Shown here in pieces: positions 1 to 6,708 of a stretch of DNA of 14,419 nucleotides. The position numbers and the translations under genes were made by a program. This DNA is from SG8-41 sp036555615 (GTDB lineage Bacteria > Pseudomonadota > Gammaproteobacteria > Burkholderiales > SG8-41), in contig DATBKZ010000104.1 in the NCBI GenBank assembly GCA_036555615.1, positions 1 through 14,419 of the forward strand, written 5' to 3'. Below the pieces are notes generated by a model. That model saw nothing but the letters and a program-made list of their open reading frames with translations, was not told where the DNA came from and ran no database searches. Positions within the stretch are counted from its first letter, which is position 1. Each line of letters opens with the position of its first letter.

Positions 1-81
1 TTCGGTGACCGAGTAACCCCGGTCGACGATCTGGCGTACGGCTTCCTCCTTAAACTCCGGCGTGAATCGCTGGCTACTCAT
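1..81 (-). CDS. IS3-family transposase OrfA, N-terminus (partial)
   Basis: Only the first 27 residues are in the window, beginning MSSQRFTPEFKEEAV and continuing RQIVDRGYSVTE. The pattern RFTPEFKEEAVRQI...GYSVTEVA is typical of IS3-family OrfA, the helix-turn-helix DNA-binding subunit made with OrfB by programmed frameshifting. The start ATG (81-79) is well supported by the AGGAGGGA Shine-Dalgarno sequence just upstream. The protein runs off the left edge, so it is not known whether this IS copy is intact. Confidence 0.8.
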   Translation of the reverse strand, partial: MSSQRFTPEFKEEAVRQIVDRGYSVTE

Positions 82-141
82 GCACTCCCTCCTATGCTTA
101 AATCATAGACCGGAAGTGCCAACTAGACCGGGGGAAGCACA
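1..141 (-). mobile_element. End of an IS3-family insertion sequence (orfA-proximal end)
   Basis: The left edge carries the start of an IS3-type orfA on the minus strand, preceded by about 60 bases that look like the terminal region of the element. On the plus strand this end reads GACCGGGGGAAGCACA up to about 141, giving the CA terminus usual for IS3-family inverted repeats. A -10-like TATGAT lies at 107-102 (minus), but I see no good -35. The rest of the IS is outside the window, so the other inverted repeat and the target duplication cannot be checked. The boundary at 141 is inferred partly because homology to a broken gene starts immediately after it (143). Confidence 0.6.
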
Positions 142-142
142 A

Positions 143-514
143 CATGACAAACCCGATGTCAACAAGATCGAGGGAAGATCCCGTCCTGTGTACTAGCCCT
201 CGTCGATTCCCAGCGAGCCACGCAGCAAACCCGATCAGTTTGTTATCTCGGACACGAGCACCGTCAAGACCCGCTGGGGCGGGATCAGCGTATTGGGCAC
301 GATCGACAACACGGGTGAAGACACGCCGCGCTATGTCAATGTTTATGCCGACCTCTTCGATAAGAATGGCAAGTTCATTTATTAATGCATGCATCAATTC
401 AATGAGGGTCTGCGGAAGGGCCAGCGGGCTAACTTCATGATTCAGTGTCACGGAATGCCCGCAGAACTCGCGACAAGGCATGAAACGCACAAGGTCTATG
501 CACGCACTTTCTAA
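143..514 (+). pseudogene. FxLYD-like secreted protein gene, 5'-truncated by the IS and with two nonsense codons
   Basis: One frame (143 onward) gives a coherent protein fragment interrupted only by TAG at 194-196 and TAA at 383-385. It reads DKPDVNKIEG...VY, stop, PSSIPSEPRSKPDQFVISDT...WGGISVLGTIDNTGED...YVNVYADLFDKNGKFIY, stop, CMHQFNEGLRKGQRANFMIQ...KVYARTF and ends at TAA 512-514. The core V-x-G-x-(I/V)-x-N-x-G...V-x-x-x-x-x-L-F-D-x-x-G-K-F followed by G-L-(R)-K-G-Q-x-A-x-F resembles the FxLYD beta-sandwich domain found in exported bacterial proteins. The start and signal peptide are missing and homology begins where the IS appears to end. Both stops are one C-to-T change from glutamine codons (CAG, CAA). 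The family assignment rests on motif recall only. Confidence 0.65.
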
Positions 515-550
515 CCATATGTAAGGCAAAGCCGCGACCCGGTGTTCTCA

Positions 551-982
551 ATGCTGACCATCCAGGGCATCGATCACGTCGTCCTGCGCGTCCGGGACAT
601 CGACGCCATGCGCCGTTTCTACTGCGACGTCCTCGGCGCCACCCACGTCGCGTACCGCCCCGAGTTCGGCATGTCGCACCTGCGAATCGGCGCCTCGCTG
701 ATCGACCTGGTCGAAGTCGATGGCCCTTTGGGCAAGGCCGGCGGCGCTGCCCCCGGCCCCGAGGGGCGCAACATGGATCACTTTTGCGTGCGCGTCGAGC
801 CTTTCCACCAGGATTCGATCGTCGCCCACCTCAAGCGCCACCAGGTCGCCGTCGGCGACATCAGGACCCGCTTCGGCGCCGAGGGCAACGGCGTATCGAT
901 CTATCTCACCGACCCCGAGGGCAACACTGTCGAGCTGAAGGGGCCTTCGGACGGCAAGCCCGTACCGCCGCGTGCCCCGTGA
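551..982 (+). CDS. VOC-family (glyoxalase/bleomycin-resistance fold) protein
   Basis: A 143-aa protein, the usual length for a single-domain vicinal-oxygen-chelate protein made of two beta-alpha-beta-beta-beta modules. It opens with MLTIQGIDHVVLRVRDID and has the second module at NMDHFCVRV. Likely metal ligands are His9 (IDHV), His77 (MDHF) and Glu128 (GNTVELKG), with Glu55 (LVEV) a further candidate, so the metal site looks intact. The C-terminal IYLTDPEGNTVEL is characteristic of the family. VOC proteins include lyases, dioxygenases and thiol transferases, so the substrate cannot be told. I start at ATG 551; an in-frame GTG at 542 would add three residues and neither has a strong Shine-Dalgarno sequence. 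It stands alone, 36 bases after the pseudogene. Confidence 0.85.
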   Translation: MLTIQGIDHVVLRVRDIDAMRRFYCDVLGATHVAYRPEFGMSHLRIGASLIDLVEVDGPLGKAGGAAPGPEGRNMDHFCVRVEPFHQDSIVAHLKRHQVAVGDIRTRFGAEGNGVSIYLTDPEGNTVELKGPSDGKPVPPRAP

Positions 983-1041
983 CTTGGGAGGAGTGAAGAG
1001 AAATCCGCGCGCGCCGGTGGGCGTGTCCGTTGTGTCCGGCA

Positions 1042-1704
1042 ATGTCTACCCCTTCAGATGTGATCTATCAGCAGACGAAGCGCCTCAAGAGAAGCGGCGC
1101 TCCGCTGGCATCTCCGTTCAGGGAGATGGTCGAGTGGATCGGCGCGGAGTTTCGGGTACGCGTTCTCAATGTCGTGTACGACATCGATGATTCATACGAC
1201 CGGCCGCGATTGAGCGTGATTCTCGACACGCAGGAAGATGCCATGAAGCTTCAGGATGGCGCGTTCGGCGGCTTCAGCAGGCTGGCCCAGAAGCGAATTC
1301 AAGAGCACTTCGAGGCGATACTCGCCGAACAAGGCAACCGGCGCTTCAATGTCGAAGGAATGTTTGTGGTCTTTGCCGCGTTCGAGCACGTCGCCAGGAT
1401 GGAGGCAAACGAGAGCGTCACCAAGAACGATCTGGATCAGTTCAAGGCGAAGCTGAACAACCAGGATCTTTGGGAGATATCCAGGCTGTCCGACACCGTG
1501 ACGTTCTTTTTCTACACGGACGCGCAGGTGAAGCACTACGAAGCAGCGGGACTCCGGGACGCATATGCCCGGGAGTATGCCCGCCTCATCGAGCCGCACG
1601 ATGAATTCGGGTATTTCCGGCGCCGCGGCGTGCTGGCTTATTTCGACTCGAAGGAGAATTTCGACTCGAACTACGAGAGCAACTGGTATTACTACTACAA
1701 ATGA
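1042..1704 (+). CDS. Hypothetical protein, 220 aa, with aromatic C-terminal tail
   Basis: I do not recognise the family. The protein is soluble-looking, with no signal peptide or membrane segment, beginning MSTPSDVIYQQTKRLKRSG. It has an alternating strand/helix character: a strand-rich part near residues 30-60 (VRVLNVVYDID, RLSVILDT), then amphipathic helices (FSRLAQKRIQEHFEAILAEQ) and a later strand (DTVTFFFYTD). The end is unusual, with the in-frame repeat FDSKEN/FDSNYE and then NWYYYYK; at DNA level a 13-base sequence recurs at 1640-1652 and 1658-1670 (18-base period). Codon use is less GC-biased than in neighbours, with more Asn, Lys, Phe and Tyr, hinting at recent acquisition. ATG 1042 is my choice; TTG 1030 is the longest alternative and neither has a clear ribosome site. 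The next gene is convergent, 35 bases away. Confidence 0.75.
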   Translation: MSTPSDVIYQQTKRLKRSGAPLASPFREMVEWIGAEFRVRVLNVVYDIDDSYDRPRLSVILDTQEDAMKLQDGAFGGFSRLAQKRIQEHFEAILAEQGNRRFNVEGMFVVFAAFEHVARMEANESVTKNDLDQFKAKLNNQDLWEISRLSDTVTFFFYTDAQVKHYEAAGLRDAYAREYARLIEPHDEFGYFRRRGVLAYFDSKENFDSNYESNWYYYYK

Positions 1705-1739
1705 CCGGGAAGCGATGCGATAAACGGCGTGGCCGCGCA

Positions 1740-2903
1740 TCAATTGCCGCCCGCCGCGGATTTTGGTCGCCGCATGCTCCCTGCCACCAGCCGGTACTCG
1801 AAGAGCCGGCACTCGAGCGCGCCGTTGTAGAGCGGCATGCGGCGCGAGGCCTTGAGCCCGATCAGCCTGGCGAGGCGCAGGTCGGCGGTGAGGATGTAGC
1901 CGGTCCAGCCTGCGTAGCGCTGCTTGAGCGCATCGCCGAGCCTGGGGTAAAACGCTGCGAGCTCGGTGTCGTCCCCGATCCTCTCGCCGTAAGGCGGGTT
2001 CATCACCAAGATGCCCGCGGGAGCGGGTGGGCCGCCGTCGAGCACGTCCATTTGCTTCAGTTCGACGCCGTCAGCGAGACCAAGCGCCGCGAGATTGTCC
2101 CGCGCGAGCGCCAGCGCTGTTCCGGACTTGTCGCGTCCGTAAATGGGGAGCATCCCCACCCGCTGGCGCCGGGCGCGCGCTTTTTCTTGCAGCGCGCGCC
2201 AGCGGCCGGCGTCGAAGTTTGCCAGCCGCTCGAATCCGAACGAGCGATCCATCCCGGGCGCGACGTCGAGCGCGATCATTGCTGCTTCGATCACGAAGGT
2301 GCCGCTGCTGCACATCGGGTCGAGGAGGGGCGTAGGCACGGCCCACCCCGTGAGCTTCAGGATCCCGGCGGCAAGGTTCTCGCGCAGAGGGGCCTCACCC
2401 GCTTTCGCGCGCCAGCCGCGCTTGAAGAGCGCTTCGCCCGAGGTGTCGAGGTAAAACGTCGCCTCGTCCCGCGTGAGGAACGCGTGGATGCGCACATCGG
2501 GCTCGGCGGTGTCCACATCCGGGCGCCTGCCGCGCGCCGCGCGGAACGCGTCGCACACGGCGTCTTTCACGCGCAGCGTGACGAAGTCGAGGCTCTTTAC
2601 AGGCGACTTGATCGCCGAGACGTTGACGCGGATGGTGCGGCCAACATCGAAGAACTGCGCCCAGGAAAGCGAGCGCGCGGCCTCGAAAATGTCGTGCTCG
2701 CTGCGGTAGCGCGCCTGTCCGACCTGCCACAGTACCCGGCTCGCCACGCGGCTTTCGAGATTGACGGCATAGCAGAGCGCGAGGTCGCCCGCGAACGCCG
2801 CGCCGCCATCAACTGCCTTGACATCGCGCGCCCCGAGCGCGGCGAGCTCGGCCGCGAGCACCTGCTCGAGGCCGCGCGGGCAGGTCGCGAAGAACGTCTC
2901 CAT
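1740..2903 (-). CDS. THUMP-domain class I SAM-dependent RNA methyltransferase (RlmL N-terminal/YpsC type)
   Basis: A 387-aa enzyme predicted to methylate the exocyclic N2 of guanine in RNA, using S-adenosylmethionine. The N-terminus METFFATCPRGLEQVLAAEL is typical of the RlmL family. A ferredoxin-like plus THUMP region covers roughly residues 45-155, then the family signature LDTSGEALFKRGWR (152-165). The Rossmann methyltransferase domain shows DPMCSSGT (195-202, SAM binding) and the catalytic NPPYGER (302-308). E. coli RlmL is about twice as long because it is fused to RlmK; this protein is the RlmL half alone, the usual state outside gammaproteobacteria, so 23S rRNA G2445 is the plausible target but not proven. 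It starts 9 bases after the FAH gene stop, so the two are probably co-transcribed. Confidence 0.9.
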   Translation of the reverse strand: METFFATCPRGLEQVLAAELAALGARDVKAVDGGAAFAGDLALCYAVNLESRVASRVLWQVGQARYRSEHDIFEAARSLSWAQFFDVGRTIRVNVSAIKSPVKSLDFVTLRVKDAVCDAFRAARGRRPDVDTAEPDVRIHAFLTRDEATFYLDTSGEALFKRGWRAKAGEAPLRENLAAGILKLTGWAVPTPLLDPMCSSGTFVIEAAMIALDVAPGMDRSFGFERLANFDAGRWRALQEKARARRQRVGMLPIYGRDKSGTALALARDNLAALGLADGVELKQMDVLDGGPPAPAGILVMNPPYGERIGDDTELAAFYPRLGDALKQRYAGWTGYILTADLRLARLIGLKASRRMPLYNGALECRLFEYRLVAGSMRRPKSAAGGN

Positions 2904-2912
2904 GAGACCCGG

Positions 2913-3701
2913 TCAGGCGCGGGCGCGCCGGACAGGATTGCGCAGCACGCCGATGTCCTTCTGAATGATTTCCACGACGTCGCCGTCCTTGAGATCCGGC
3001 TCGGTCGCGCCGTCGGTGCCGAGCCACACCACGTCGCCCGGCTGCAGCGTCATGTATTTCGAGATCTGCGAGATGTAGTGCTGGGCGGAAAACAGCATCT
3101 TGTCGGTGCCGTACTCGGAGGCCGTCTTGCCGTTCACCTTGATCGTGACCGTCAGCCCCATGGGGTCGATGCCGGTGGCGATGAACGGCCCCATCGGCTT
3201 GAAGGTGTCGCAGTTCTTGGCGCGCCACAGCGTGCGGTCCTGTTTCTGCCAGGTACGCTCGCTGACGTCGTTGCCGAGCGTGTAGCCGAGCACGCACGAG
3301 AGGGCGTCCTTTTCGGAGAGGTTGCGCGCGGTCTTGCCGATCACGGCGACGAGCTCGCCCTCGAACTGGACCGGGCCGGGGGAATCGGCGGGAATGACGA
3401 TCGCCTCACCGGTCGCAACCAGCGCGTTGGCGGAGCGGTAGCCGATGTCCGCCTTCTCCGGGGGCTTGCGATTGCCGCCCGTGCGCCGGTTGGCCCACTC
3501 GATGTGCGCGGCGTAGTTGAGCCCCGCGCAATAGAAGTTGGGCGGAAGGCACGGCACGAGCGTTTTCACGGAGTTGAGAGCGTGCCGTTTCGGCGTGCTC
3601 CTGTACTTGCCGAAGATCGAGCCCTCGAGCTCGCTCACCTGCTCACCCTCGACGGCGCCGTAGAAAATCCTTCCCTGCTGCTCGAATCGTCCCAGCTTCA
3701 T
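2913..3701 (-). CDS. Fumarylacetoacetate hydrolase (FAH)-family protein
   Basis: A 262-aa cytoplasmic enzyme of the FAH superfamily, which covers C-C bond hydrolases, decarboxylases and isomerases acting on acylpyruvate-like acids, usually with Mg2+ or Mn2+. The conserved C-terminal core runs from about residue 55: NYAAHIEW (His66), the metal-ligand stretch QFEGELVAV (Glu114, Glu116), GNDVSERTWQ (Asp145), the lysine in LWRAKNCDTFKPMGP (Lys162), then FSAQHYISQISKYMTLQPGDV. A short N-terminal region (about 50 residues) precedes it, as in 4-oxalocrotonate/homoprotocatechuate-type members. The usual late TGTPxGVG motif appears as LGTDGATEPDLKDGD, so substrate prediction is unsafe. The internal start ATG 3701 is fixed by an excellent GGGGGAGATC ribosome site. 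It is followed 9 bases later by the RNA methyltransferase gene. Confidence 0.88.
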   Translation of the reverse strand: MKLGRFEQQGRIFYGAVEGEQVSELEGSIFGKYRSTPKRHALNSVKTLVPCLPPNFYCAGLNYAAHIEWANRRTGGNRKPPEKADIGYRSANALVATGEAIVIPADSPGPVQFEGELVAVIGKTARNLSEKDALSCVLGYTLGNDVSERTWQKQDRTLWRAKNCDTFKPMGPFIATGIDPMGLTVTIKVNGKTASEYGTDKMLFSAQHYISQISKYMTLQPGDVVWLGTDGATEPDLKDGDVVEIIQKDIGVLRNPVRRARA

Positions 3702-3757
3702 GATCTCCCCCTTCAAGCGGTGGTCGGAAAAACGGGAAAAGGCTACGCGCTGCGGCT

Positions 3758-4861
3758 TCAGGACGCGAAGAACTGGTCGAGCCGGGCCGTGACCTCTTCT
3801 ACCTTGATCAGATCCATGGCGTCCGGGTCGCGCACGCGCACCCCCCATGGCACCTGGTCCACGCCCGCGCCGAATTCCGCGCGAACGGCGTCCGGATAGC
3901 GGTCGACGACCCAGCGCTGGCTCAGGTATGGCCCCGTGCGGAAGCGGTTCGACGTCGCGTAGAGGCCGATGACCGGCGTGCCCACGGCGGTTGCCATGTG
4001 CGCCGGGCCGGAATCCGGACAGACCAGCACGTCCGCGCGATCGAGCAGGGCGAGGAGCTGCTTCAACGTCGTTTGTCCGACCAGGTTGAGCGGCGCGTTC
4101 TTCGTCGCCAGGCGGCAGATGCCAGCGGCGTATTGCGCCTCCAGCTCGGTCGGTCCGCCGGTGATGACCACGCGCGCTCCGTGAGCCGTTGCGGCATGCT
4201 CGGCGAGCGCGGCGTAGTTCTCGATGCGCCAATTGCGATAGTTGCGAAAGCGCTGGCTCGAGCATGGGCTGATGACAAGCGTGCGGCCGCCGGGCGGAAT
4301 GTGGCGCAGGGCGAAAGCGCGATCGGCCTCGCCGAGAGGTATGTCCCATTTCAGCAGCCGCTCGCTCACGCCGAGCGCCTCCGCGAAGCCGAACAGGCCG
4401 TCCATCACGTGCTCGCGCGGACGCACGGGGATGCGCGCGTTGGAGAACAGGTGCTGGTAGTCGCGGGCGCGCGGCCGGTCGAAGCCGAGCCGCACGCGGG
4501 CGGGAACCAGCAGGCTCGTCAGATTGGCGCGGAGCGATGCATGCATCATGAGCAGAAGGTCGAAGCGGCGCCCGGCCAGATGCCGGCGCACGCGCAGGAA
4601 TCCGCCCGCTCTGGCCGACTTGTCGAGCACGGCAAGCTCGACGCCGTCGATGCCGGCCATCAACGCTGCCTCGGTCCCGCCGATGACCCACGTGAAACGG
4701 CTCTGCGGCCACGCGCGCTGCAGCGTGCGCACGACCGGCAGCGCATGACAGGTGTCGCCGATCGCGGAGAGGCGCAGGATGCAGACATCCTGCGGGGGAC
4801 GGTCCCGGAACTCTTCGAGTCGCGCGTTCACGTGCGCAGCGATCGTGCGGGGTGGCCGCAC
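3758..4861 (-). CDS. Glycosyltransferase family 9 (ADP-heptose:LPS heptosyltransferase-like)
   Basis: A 367-aa GT-B fold enzyme of CAZy family GT9, which transfers heptose (or related sugars) from ADP-sugars to the LPS inner core at the cytoplasmic face of the inner membrane. The N-terminal domain has ILRLSAIGDTCHALPVVRTL (28-47), the hallmark of the family, where Asp36 corresponds to the proposed catalytic base. The C-terminal nucleotide-binding domain has LVISPCSSQRFRNYRNW (195-211), VVITGGPTE (231-239) and CPDSGPAHMATAVGTP (281-296). Start is GTG 4861 with no strong ribosome site. It lies 46 bases downstream of the Kdo hydroxylase gene, so both probably modify the same inner core. Whether it is WaaC, WaaF, or a later heptosyltransferase cannot be decided from sequence alone. 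Confidence 0.9.
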   Translation of the reverse strand: MRPPRTIAAHVNARLEEFRDRPPQDVCILRLSAIGDTCHALPVVRTLQRAWPQSRFTWVIGGTEAALMAGIDGVELAVLDKSARAGGFLRVRRHLAGRRFDLLLMMHASLRANLTSLLVPARVRLGFDRPRARDYQHLFSNARIPVRPREHVMDGLFGFAEALGVSERLLKWDIPLGEADRAFALRHIPPGGRTLVISPCSSQRFRNYRNWRIENYAALAEHAATAHGARVVITGGPTELEAQYAAGICRLATKNAPLNLVGQTTLKQLLALLDRADVLVCPDSGPAHMATAVGTPVIGLYATSNRFRTGPYLSQRWVVDRYPDAVRAEFGAGVDQVPWGVRVRDPDAMDLIKVEEVTARLDQFFAS

Positions 4862-4907
4862 GCGATTGTCCGTGATGATACGCGGCGGCGGGTCGGCCCG
4901 GCGAGGT

Positions 4908-5816
4908 TCAGGCGGCGGAAAGGATCCGGTACGGCGCGAATTGCGGCAGCCGGCAATGGCGCAGCCGCAGCAGGAAGGTATTGACCAGCGCGTGCTGCCC
5001 GGAGAGGCTCGCGTGGCTCACCATGTCGGTAAAAACCATCCACGCCGAGAACGGCGCGAAGCGGATCTCGACCTGGCTCGAGGTATCGTCGCGGAACGCG
5101 GGCTCGTCCTTCATGTAGTTGTGGAACCGCCGCATGGTCCGGTCGTAGGGGCTGCTGTCGATCAGCATTGCCTGCGGCAGGCCCGCCGCGGCGATCGTGC
5201 GGAGCACCCCCGTGCGCATCTTGTCGAGCGCCCCCCGCTCGAGCGAGGCGCGCCCGCGCGTGTCGGGCGTGACCTGCGCCGCCCGCCCGAAGCGCGCATA
5301 GAGATCGGGAAAGTTGCCGCGGGTCGCCCACACGCGATCCTCGGCGGGATTGACGTTCACGAAGAAGCGCAGGATGCGGTCGCCGTTGGTCGGGCCGTAG
5401 GCGCCGGCGTCGAAATGCACGAGTTCGTTGCTGGCGTGCGGGGAGAGATTGCGGCCTTTTTCCTGAATCGGGCGGAAGCTCGAGGTGCCGACGGTCCAGT
5501 CGTGCGTGACCGTGGGCATCATGCGCTGAAGAAAGGCCTCGACGCGGTGGGCGTGCTGCTTGAGTATGCGTTGCGCGCGCGCCACGAGGTCGGGCTCGCC
5601 CTTCAGGCCGGGTACGCTGTCGGTTTCCGGGTGATAGCTGATGTTCTTGTTGCGCAGGCGACCCGCGACGTCTTCGCGCAGGAACTTGAGATCGGCTTCG
5701 TCTGGAAGCTCGATGGGGCAGCGCGGGAAATGGACGATTTCCCCGCGCTCCAGCGCGTCGCCCATGACGTCGGGGGCGAGGCGGCTCAGCTGGTCGATCG
5801 AGTAGTGAGTGAGCAT
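4908..5816 (-). CDS. kdoO: Kdo hydroxylase family protein (Fe(II)/2-oxoglutarate dioxygenase)
   Basis: A 302-aa protein matching the Kdo hydroxylase family described from Burkholderia ambifaria and Yersinia pestis, which hydroxylates C3 of the outer Kdo of lipid A-Kdo2 to give Ko, using Fe(II), 2-oxoglutarate and O2. Recognisable blocks are NISYHPETDSVPGLKG (58-73), TVGTSSFRPIQEKGRNLSPHASNELVH and the iron-binding HFD (His134-x-Asp136), followed by RILRFFVNVNP (147-157). FAPFSAWMVFTDMVSHASLSGQHAL (253-277) supplies the distal histidine, probably His268 or His275. There is no signal peptide or membrane segment, in keeping with a cytoplasmic-face enzyme. I start at ATG 5816; no Shine-Dalgarno is visible, and a small GCGGC/GCCGC stem-loop (5818-5834) sits directly before the ATG. 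The GT9 gene follows, supporting an LPS-core role. Confidence 0.87.
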   Translation of the reverse strand: MLTHYSIDQLSRLAPDVMGDALERGEIVHFPRCPIELPDEADLKFLREDVAGRLRNKNISYHPETDSVPGLKGEPDLVARAQRILKQHAHRVEAFLQRMMPTVTHDWTVGTSSFRPIQEKGRNLSPHASNELVHFDAGAYGPTNGDRILRFFVNVNPAEDRVWATRGNFPDLYARFGRAAQVTPDTRGRASLERGALDKMRTGVLRTIAAAGLPQAMLIDSSPYDRTMRRFHNYMKDEPAFRDDTSSQVEIRFAPFSAWMVFTDMVSHASLSGQHALVNTFLLRLRHCRLPQFAPYRILSAA

Positions 5817-5848
5817 GGCGGCGAGTGTAGCCGCGTTGTCCGGGGCGT

Positions 5849-6280
5849 TCAAGGGAGGCTGCTGGGCGCGGGGCGATTTCCGGTCGCCGCTCCCGCGTCC
5901 GGCAATGGCGCGACGACTTCGAGCTCGATGCGCACGCTGCGGTTGCGATTCTGCCGCAGGCTGCCGAGACGCGCCTCGAGCGCGGTGCCGCGGTCCATCT
6001 GGCGTGCCACGGCGGAGTTTTCGCGGCGCGGCACGTAGCCGAGCGTGACGCCGCGCCACTCGACGCGAACCGCGTTCGGATCGTGTGGATTCTCCGGCTC
6101 GCGCACCAGCTCGAGCCGCTCGCCCGGACGCAGATCGCGCAGGACTTCCGCGCCGTGGTAGTGCCGGAAGCCCGCGAGCGGCGAGCGCTGAACAACGATC
6201 ACGACCTCCGCGGCGGGCGCGGAAGCGCTGGACGCGACGGCGAATAGGAATGCCGCGAGGGCCGTTCCCCTGGGGGTCAT
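5849..6280 (-). CDS. Secreted/periplasmic HIRAN-domain protein
   Basis: A 143-aa protein with a signal peptide (residues 1-24: basic start MTPRG, hydrophobic ALAAFLFAVASS, cleavage near APAAE) followed by a single HIRAN domain (about 30-120). Diagnostic segments are VQRSPLAGFRHYHGAEVL, LRPGERLELVREPENPHDPNAVRV (50-73) and GVTLGYVPRRENSAVARQMDRG (77-98). HIRAN domains in eukaryotic HLTF/Rad5 bind single-stranded 3' DNA ends, but stand-alone bacterial copies with a signal peptide are functionally unassigned. The Pro/Ala-rich tail looks disordered. It starts 5 bases after the hemJ stop; the only Shine-Dalgarno-like AGGGGG lies immediately against the ATG, so translation is probably coupled to hemJ. 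Confidence 0.82.
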   Translation of the reverse strand: MTPRGTALAAFLFAVASSASAPAAEVVIVVQRSPLAGFRHYHGAEVLRDLRPGERLELVREPENPHDPNAVRVEWRGVTLGYVPRRENSAVARQMDRGTALEARLGSLRQNRNRSVRIELEVVAPLPDAGAATGNRPAPSSLP

Positions 6281-6284
6281 CCCC

Positions 6285-6698
6285 CTAGAACGGCTTGACG
6301 ACCGTCAGGATGACAACGGCGATGAGGATCACGGTCGGGAACTCGTTGAACCAGCGGTACCAGACGTGATCGTGGACGTTGCGCTCGCGCCTGAAATCCC
6401 TGAGGAGCTTGCCGCACCACAGGTGATAGGCGATCAGCACGGCCACCAGCGCGAGCTTCGCGTGCAGCCAGCCGCCGGTGATGCCGTAACCCAGCCACAG
6501 CCACGTCCCGAAGACGATGGTGAGCACCGCGCCGGGGGCCATGATGCCGTTGTAGAGCCTGCGCTCCATCGTCTTCAGGCGCTCCCGCCCGGGGGTATCC
6601 TCGGTCATCGCGTGATAGACGAACAGCCGCGGGAGATAGAACAGCCCCGCGAACCACGCGACCATGAAGATGATGTGGAGGGACTTGATCCAGAGCAT
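6285..6698 (-). CDS. hemJ: HemJ, protoporphyrinogen IX oxidase
   Basis: A 137-aa integral membrane protein of the HemJ (UPF0093) family, which oxidises protoporphyrinogen IX to protoporphyrin IX in haem synthesis in bacteria lacking HemG/HemY. The start MLWIKSLHIIFMVAWFAGLFYLPRLFVYH contains the conserved His8 and the FAGLFYLPRLFVYH block. Four membrane segments are visible (about 5-25, 54-72, 80-97, 120-135), with LYNGIMAPGAVLTI and WLHAKLALVAVLIAYH in between. It carries a moderate GAGGTG ribosome site. It follows the ABC permease gene after 10 bases and precedes the HIRAN gene, so it is probably part of the same transcript. Confidence 0.9.
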   Translation of the reverse strand: MLWIKSLHIIFMVAWFAGLFYLPRLFVYHAMTEDTPGRERLKTMERRLYNGIMAPGAVLTIVFGTWLWLGYGITGGWLHAKLALVAVLIAYHLWCGKLLRDFRRERNVHDHVWYRWFNEFPTVILIAVVILTVVKPF

Positions 6699-6708
6699 GG
6701 CGGCACCT

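Noticed and set aside
194..385. TAG and TAA read as glutamine (code reassignment)
   Set aside because: TAA, TAG and TGA all end well-defined genes elsewhere in the window, so ordinary nonsense mutation in a pseudogene is the simpler reading.
98..529. Minus-strand 143-codon and plus-strand 98-codon frames over the pseudogene
   Set aside because: Neither resembles any protein; the third frame, with two stops, gives the recognisable FxLYD-like sequence.
993..1190. Plus-strand GTG frame after GGGAGG
   Set aside because: The Shine-Dalgarno is only about one base from the GTG, and the frame overlaps the better-supported 1042-1704 gene in another frame with Arg-rich sequence.
1705..1739. Possible bidirectional terminator between convergent genes
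   Set aside because: No stem-loop with a T-run is visible in these 35 bases.
1701..3899. Plus-strand open frame of 732 codons
   Set aside because: It lies antisense to the RNA methyltransferase and FAH genes, which have clear motifs. Its product is rich in Arg, Glu, His and Ala without any domain, as expected from the complement of GC-rich codons.
3702..4712. Upstream extension of the FAH open frame to 599 codons
   Set aside because: The extension overlaps the GT9 gene in another frame and is Arg/Ala-rich. ATG 3701 has an excellent ribosome site and the family start.
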